Below, piece after piece: positions 25,090-29,280 of a stretch of DNA of 29,280 nt. The DNA is taken from the NCBI GenBank assembly GCA_964528575.1, contig CAZGTQ010000161.1, forward strand, positions 1-29,280, in the 5' to 3' direction. Every line of letters starts with the position of its first letter. The first letter of the stretch is position 1. The DNA comes from CAZGTQ01 sp964528575 (GTDB lineage: Bacteria; Planctomycetota; UBA1135; GCA-002686595). The notes under the pieces are model-generated. The model made no database searches and was not told the DNA's origin. It saw only the letters and a program-made list of their open reading frames with translations. Made by a program: the position numbers and the translations under genes.

Positions 25090-25668
25090 GTGGCCAAGAA
25101 TCCTGAAGAACCACTCCCGAACCTGACGGAGCTGCTCCGGCGGGCGTCGAGCGGTGACAAGTCGGCCGAAGACGCGTTCTACGGGCTCGTCCACGACGAC
25201 CTGCGACGGCTCGCGTCACGGCGCCTCCGCGCGCTACCCTCGAGCCTGCAGACGACGGAGCTCGTCGACCAGGCCTACATCAGGCTGGTCCGCGTCGATT
25301 TCTCGAAGAGCGATCGCGCCAGGTTCTTCGCCTGCGCCAGCAAGTGCATGCGGTCGATCCTCGTCGACGAGGCCCGCCGAGCGAGCGCGCTCAAGAGACC
25401 TGCCGCCGATCCGCTCCCCCTCTCGATGGACCTGGCCGGTCCGCCCGGTTGCCCGTCGATCGACGTCCTAACGCTCGACGAGCTCCTGACGGAGCTAGCC
25501 GGCGCTCGGCCGGACCTGGCGAGAGTCGTCGAGCTCACCTACTACGGCGGCCTGACCCTACGCGAGTGCGAAGAGGCGACCGGCACGAGCGTCAGGACGA
25601 TCGAGAGGCTCCTTCGCGCTGCCGTCGCTTGGTTGAAGGTGCGCATGACGCGGCCGGAGCTCGCATGA
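25090..25668 (+). CDS. ECF-type RNA polymerase sigma factor (planctomycete ECF/STPK group)
   Basis: 192 residues from GTG at 25090, six bases after AAGGAGG. Region 2 lies at about 30-100 (YGLVHDDLRRLASRRLRALP ... QTTELVDQAYIRLVRVD ... CMRSILVDEARR), and region 4 at about 125-185 (LDELLTELAGARPDLARVVE, LRECEEATGTSVRTIERLLR with the helix-turn-helix). The TTELVDQAYIRL signature is that of the ECF family (Sigma70_ECF) that in Planctomycetota and Acidobacteriota is paired with TPR-tailed Ser/Thr kinases instead of an anti-sigma factor. The stop overlaps the kinase start in ATGA, so the two are translated together. It probably directs transcription of the adjacent secreted protein; that is inference. 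Confidence 0.93.
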   Translation: MAKNPEEPLPNLTELLRRASSGDKSAEDAFYGLVHDDLRRLASRRLRALPSSLQTTELVDQAYIRLVRVDFSKSDRARFFACASKCMRSILVDEARRASALKRPAADPLPLSMDLAGPPGCPSIDVLTLDELLTELAGARPDLARVVELTYYGGLTLRECEEATGTSVRTIERLLRAAVAWLKVRMTRPELA

Positions 25669-28385
25669 TGCAACAGCACTCCCCCGACCTGCGGACGTCG
25701 CGGATGGCGCTTGAGATCTTCGAGGACGTCGTCCATCTACCTCGTGAGGAGCGTGAGAGGCGCCTGGGACGCCTCACCGACCTTCCGCACGAGGTGATGA
25801 CGCTGGTTCGCGCGCTCCTGGAGGCGGACGCGGCTCCGGTCCGCGAGGCGAGCGCCTCCTCTCCTGCAGATTCCGCGGACGAGCGCACGCTGATCGGCGA
25901 GCGCGTGGGACCGTTCACGCTTCTTCGGCGGATCGGGGAAGGCGGGATGGGCGTCGTGTACGAGGCGGAGCAGGACGTCCCCAGTCGCCGCGTCGCTGTG
26001 AAGCTCCTGAGAGACACGCTCTCCACGAGCGCGGAAAGGCGCTTTCGATACGAGATCCAAGCCCTCGCGATGCTCGAGCACAAGAACATCGCGAAGCTGT
26101 TCGAAGCGGGAACATGGTCGTCGACGGGCGTGCCGTACTTCGCGATGGAGTTCGTTCGCGGCGCGATGCCCATCACGAAGTACGCCGTCGACGCGCGGCT
26201 ATCTCTGGGCGAGCGCCTTCGCCTGTTCCACACCGTTTGCGAGGCGGTCGCTCACGGCCACCGCAAGTCGATCATCCACTGCGACATCAAGTCGGAGAAC
26301 GTGCTCGTCGACGAGGATGGACGAGTCCGGGTCGTCGACTTCGGCATCGCGCGGTCGCTGAACGTGCAACCCGTTAGCGACTCGATCTACTCGGGCGGGA
26401 CGATCTGCGGAACGCTTGCGACGATGGCTCCCGAGCAGCTGGGCCTTCATCCGGGCGCGCCCGACACGCGCACCGACGTCTACGGGTTGGGGCTCCTACT
26501 CTTCGCTCTTGTCACCGAGCGGCCGGCGTACGACTTGCGCGGACTCTCCCTCTTCGAGGCGATCGACGTCCTCAGCCATCGGAGTGTCCCGGCCCCCAGC
26601 TCCGTCCTCGCAGGATCGCCACGCGCTCTCGACTGGATCGTCGCCAAGTCGATCGACCCGGATCCGGACCGGCGCTACGGGTCGGTCGCAGACCTGGCTG
26701 ACGACGTGAGGCGCCTGCGCGCGAACGAACCGCTCAGCGTTGGCCCAGCCGGAGCAATGTACCGCGTGGGACTCTTCGTGCGCCGGAACCGCATGTTGGC
26801 AGGATCCGTCGCGGCGGTCCTGATTGCGGTCGCGATCGGAACGGCGGGAACTGCGTACGGCTTGGTTCGCGAGGCATGGGCGAACCAGCGAGCTGAGAAC
26901 GCCGAGACCAGCGCTGCGACATCGGAGCTGGAGGCGGAACAGCACGCGGCGAATGCTTCGCGGATCCTGGAGTTCTTCTTCGCGCTTTCGCAGCATACCG
27001 ACCTGGAGGGCCGCCAACTCAGCTTGGGGGAGGCGCTCGGGCACGTTCTGGACACCGACCCTCACACCCTCGCGCTCGTCGGCGACACGACAGCTCGCTA
27101 CCTCCAGGAGGCGTGGCTCGCGCGCCTCCTACAAGCGGCGGGTCGGATGGAGGATGCGGAGAGGCTACAGAGTTCCGCCCTCGAGGGTCTGCGCGACGTG
27201 CTGGGCCCGGAGGACGCGCGCACGCTCGAGGCGGAGCTCGCTCTGGGCCACACGCTCTTTCGTCTCAGCAGGTACGGCGAAGCCGAGCCGTTCCTGCGAC
27301 ACGCGGAGGCGGGTCTTCAGAGGCAGCACGGCGACGCTCATAGATCCGTCGTGCTGGCAAGAAAGCACCTGGGCGCCACGCTTCAGCACGTCGGCCGCTT
27401 GCAAGAAGCAAAGGAGCTCATGCAAGCGGCTCACGACGGAAGTCTGTTGCTGCCCGATGAGGACCCCCTCCTGCGCTTGGGCATCGAGTACAACCTCGCT
27501 GTCCTGATGGGCGGTGTGGGCGCGTCTCCCGCCGAAACCGAAGCGCTGTATCGCAAGATCCTCGAGGAGCACGAGAGGGTGCTGGCGCCGAACCACCCCC
27601 AGACCCTTCGCTCGCAAATTGGTCTCGCCGAGGCTCTCGTGGCGCAAGGTCGCTTCCAAGAGGCGGAGCCCCTCGTCCGCGATGCTCTTGGGCGCGCGCT
27701 GGGAAGCGGCAATGACGAGGTCGCCCTCGGAGCGCAGTGCATCTTGGGGATCCTGCTTCTGCGCTCCGGACGCACCGAAGAAGCAGAAGTGGCGCTGTCG
27801 GCGTGCTCCGAGGCTCACCTCCGGAGGGGCTCCGAAGCGCACCCCGAGTCTGTCCGGGCTCGAACGGAGTTGGCCCACCTCTATCTGCTCCGACGCGAGC
27901 CAGAGAAGGCGGAGCCACTGTTGAGGGAACTGCTTTCCAACGCCGTACGCTTGCCCACCTACTACTCGCAGGTCGCGTATCTCGCTACGTCTCTTCGCTC
28001 GATGAAGCGCCTCGACGAAGCCGTGGCTCTACTGAGTGACGCCCTGGATGAGATCGAGCGCGCCCCTTCGCCGTGGCCGTCCGAGCGCGTGAGCCTGCTA
28101 ATCGAGTGGGGCTGCGTTCAGCGAGATCGCGAGCAATGGGAACCAGCCGCGAACGCGTTCGCGGATGTCGTTGCGGCGCTGGACGACATGGGCAACCCGC
28201 TGAACGCTCCTCATCGAGCGACGATCGCGCTCGAACATGCCAAAGCACTGTGTCGCCTCGAACGACACGCGGATGCACTCGAAGTCCTGAAGGCCGCTCT
28301 CGCCAAGGCCGAGGCGGATCTCGGTCCGAGCCACGCCAGCACGGCGGCCATCCGTCACTACCTGGACGCACACGAGGAGCGCTGA
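25665..28385 (+). CDS. receptor-type Ser/Thr protein kinase with TPR tail, non-RD catalytic loop
   Basis: 906 residues. An N-terminal helical segment (1-75) is followed by a Hanks-type kinase domain of about 84-350: glycine loop GEGGMG (91-96), VAVKLL with Lys113, catalytic loop IIHCDIKSENVL (His205, Cys206, Asp207), DFG at 225-227, and APEQ at 255-258. The arginine of the usual HRD is cysteine here. A single membrane helix (MLAGSVAAVLIAVAIGTAG, about 377-397) precedes about 500 residues of TPR-like helical pairs of the planctomycete type (LGHTLFRLSRYGEAEPFLRH, LGATLQHVGRLQEAKELMQ, AEALVAQGRFQEAEPLVRDA), probably outside the membrane. The ATG at 25665 overlaps the ECF stop. It likely phosphorylates the ECF factor in response to a signal sensed by the TPR part. 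The 3' end lies 42 bases before the right copy of the direct repeat. Confidence 0.93.
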   Translation: MMQQHSPDLRTSRMALEIFEDVVHLPREERERRLGRLTDLPHEVMTLVRALLEADAAPVREASASSPADSADERTLIGERVGPFTLLRRIGEGGMGVVYEAEQDVPSRRVAVKLLRDTLSTSAERRFRYEIQALAMLEHKNIAKLFEAGTWSSTGVPYFAMEFVRGAMPITKYAVDARLSLGERLRLFHTVCEAVAHGHRKSIIHCDIKSENVLVDEDGRVRVVDFGIARSLNVQPVSDSIYSGGTICGTLATMAPEQLGLHPGAPDTRTDVYGLGLLLFALVTERPAYDLRGLSLFEAIDVLSHRSVPAPSSVLAGSPRALDWIVAKSIDPDPDRRYGSVADLADDVRRLRANEPLSVGPAGAMYRVGLFVRRNRMLAGSVAAVLIAVAIGTAGTAYGLVREAWANQRAENAETSAATSELEAEQHAANASRILEFFFALSQHTDLEGRQLSLGEALGHVLDTDPHTLALVGDTTARYLQEAWLARLLQAAGRMEDAERLQSSALEGLRDVLGPEDARTLEAELALGHTLFRLSRYGEAEPFLRHAEAGLQRQHGDAHRSVVLARKHLGATLQHVGRLQEAKELMQAAHDGSLLLPDEDPLLRLGIEYNLAVLMGGVGASPAETEALYRKILEEHERVLAPNHPQTLRSQIGLAEALVAQGRFQEAEPLVRDALGRALGSGNDEVALGAQCILGILLLRSGRTEEAEVALSACSEAHLRRGSEAHPESVRARTELAHLYLLRREPEKAEPLLRELLSNAVRLPTYYSQVAYLATSLRSMKRLDEAVALLSDALDEIERAPSPWPSERVSLLIEWGCVQRDREQWEPAANAFADVVAALDDMGNPLNAPHRATIALEHAKALCRLERHADALEVLKAALAKAEADLGPSHASTAAIRHYLDAHEER

Positions 28386-28427
28386 CGCGACAGCCGAGGC
28401 CGGCTGAAGCGGACGCGAGCGCCCCGG

Positions 28428-28535
28428 TCGTTTCCGGACATCTCGGCCCCTCGTGTTCGCGAACGCGCGCTCTCCGTTCCTGGCGCTCCCCGCCGGCGGC
28501 GCGCGACGATGGCGTGCATGAGCGACGCACGCGCC
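28428..28535. repeat. right copy of the 107-bp imperfect direct repeat, with tetR 5' remnant
   Basis: On the minus strand it encodes the start MSGND of a TetR-like protein (ATG at 28441) that runs straight out of the repeat and has no TetR body. On the plus strand it contains the true start of the membrane protein at 28518. A perfect 10-bp palindrome GTTCGCGAAC at 28455-28464 lies between the two starts. Confidence 0.75.
28455..28464. promoter_or_regulatory. candidate TetR operator palindrome
   Basis: GTTCGCGAAC, extendable to a 16-bp near-palindrome with one mismatched pair, midway between the diverged tetR remnant and the membrane gene. The equivalent place in the left repeat (23153-23162) reads GTTCGGAAGC, a half-degraded form. 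Confidence 0.45.
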
Positions 28536-29138
28536 AGCGGTCTCGCGCTGATCCTCGGGACGGCCGGGCTGATCATAACCATGGCCTTCCATCCGACGGG
28601 GCACGACCTGTTCGGCGAGGACGCGGAGCGGGGCGCGCGCGCGGCGGTCGCGACGCACGCGCTCGCGATGCTCGCGCTGCCGGTGCTCTTCTTCGGCGCG
28701 CTCGGGCTCGTGCGCGTGGTCGCGCGCACGCCGCTCGCGGTACTCGGGCTCGTGCTCTACGGCGCCGCCGCGTCGGCGGGCCTCGCCGCGGCGACGGCGA
28801 GCGGGCTCGTCGGGCCGCGGCTCGCGCACGACGACACCGCGAGCAATGGCTGGGAGGCCGCGTACCGCCTGAACGGCCACGTGAACCAGGCGAACGCGCA
28901 GGTGCTCGTCATCGGCTCGTCGCTCGCGCTCCTGTGCTGGTCGCTGGCGCTCCTGCGCCGCGGACGGTTCTTCGCGGCGCTCGGCCTGTACGGCTGCGTG
29001 CTCGCGACGGCGACGATCGCGCTCGTCCTCGCCGGCCACGTCCGCCTCGACGTCCATGGCTTCGGCGCGATCGTGCTGGGCCAGTCACTCTGGTTCGCCG
29101 GCGCGGGCGCACGCCTGCTCCGCGATCGCACCCGGTGA
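28518..29138 (+). CDS. small multipass membrane protein of unknown function
   Basis: 206 residues from the ATG at 28518 (MSDARASGLALILG); an ATG nine bases upstream adds MAC and is less likely, because the left repeat has the same MS(E/D)ARA start with no in-frame MAC. There are about six membrane helices (GLALILGTAGLIITMAF, ALAMLALPVLFFGALGLVRV, PLAVLGLVLYGAAASAGLAAA, VLVIGSSLALLCWSLALL, ATATIALVLAG, FGAIVLGQSLWFAGAG). A conserved-looking loop HPTGHDLFGED is present. I do not recognise the family. It was probably the divergent target of the TetR regulator now at 22537-23139. Codon use is the very GC-biased style of the 15-23 kb housekeeping genes. Confidence 0.82.
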   Translation: MSDARASGLALILGTAGLIITMAFHPTGHDLFGEDAERGARAAVATHALAMLALPVLFFGALGLVRVVARTPLAVLGLVLYGAAASAGLAAATASGLVGPRLAHDDTASNGWEAAYRLNGHVNQANAQVLVIGSSLALLCWSLALLRRGRFFAALGLYGCVLATATIALVLAGHVRLDVHGFGAIVLGQSLWFAGAGARLLRDRTR

Positions 29139-29280
29139 TACGGTGTCGCACACCTATACGGAGTCGCACACCTTGTTGTCGTTCAGCGACAGGGAGGTGC
29201 CAGGTGCCGCACCTGCGATACGGAGTTGCGATACGGAGTCGCACACCTTGTTGTCGTTCAGCGACAGGGAGGTGCCAGGT
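29137..29280. repeat. 75-bp-period direct repeats running off the window
   Basis: An identical 50-bp block occurs at 29156-29205 and 29231-29280; a third partial copy (19 bases, one mismatch) starts at 29137. The unit carries a TGTCG/CGACA hairpin around TTCAG and a CAGGTGC/GCACCTG inverted repeat at 29201-29215. The motifs GTCGCACACCTT and AGGTGCCAGGTGCC resemble REP-type repeats seen next to IS200-like transposases in related bacteria; that link is inference. Confidence 0.75.

Overview
The window is a GC-rich (about 70 %) bacterial segment, most likely from an uncultured Planctomycetota lineage. Three things point there: secreted seven-bladed FG-GAP propeller proteins that share a C-terminal domain, a beta-helix protein with a choice-of-anchor-type end, and an ECF sigma factor translationally coupled to a receptor-type Ser/Thr kinase with a TPR tail. 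No integrase, tRNA, rRNA or CRISPR array is visible. The taxonomic assignment is inference from gene families only.

Layout. (1) About 675-4086 is an integron-type gene-cassette array read on the minus strand. It holds a RibD/DHFR-family reductase, a VOC protein, a SAM methyltransferase, a second VOC protein, a zinc-ribbon ORF and a small cysteine-rich protein. They are separated by 60-76 bp attC sites with paired RYYYAAC/GTTRRRY cores; the outermost sites look decayed. Positions 1-294 hold the 5' part of another small minus-strand gene. (2) 4159-6835 is a tightly overlapping arsR-gapdh-arsJ arsenate-resistance operon with a perfect palindrome over the arsR start. (3) 6976-12324 holds two FG-GAP secreted proteins and a beta-helix protein whose C-terminus is displaced by a CT-dinucleotide frameshift. 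(4) 12442-23139 is housekeeping: FadE-type acyl-CoA dehydrogenase, homocysteine methyltransferase, PilT ATPase, a multipass membrane protein, a PQQ-like propeller protein, an MscS-type channel and a TetR regulator. (5) 23324-28385 is a three-gene module: a third FG-GAP protein divergent from an ECF sigma factor and its kinase. (6) 28518-29138 encodes a small membrane protein, followed by 75-bp-period repeats running off the window.

The most notable structure is a pair of imperfect direct repeats of about 107 bp (23126-23232 and 28428-28535) that bracket module 5. Each copy joins a tetR 5' end to the 5' end of a divergent gene. In the left copy only tetR is complete; in the right copy only the membrane-protein gene is complete. 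This is the arrangement expected if the sigma/kinase/FG-GAP module had been inserted into an ancestral tetR-membrane protein divergent pair with duplication of the shared promoter region. Together with the cassette array and the arsenic operon, the window shows several layers of acquired DNA in a housekeeping background.
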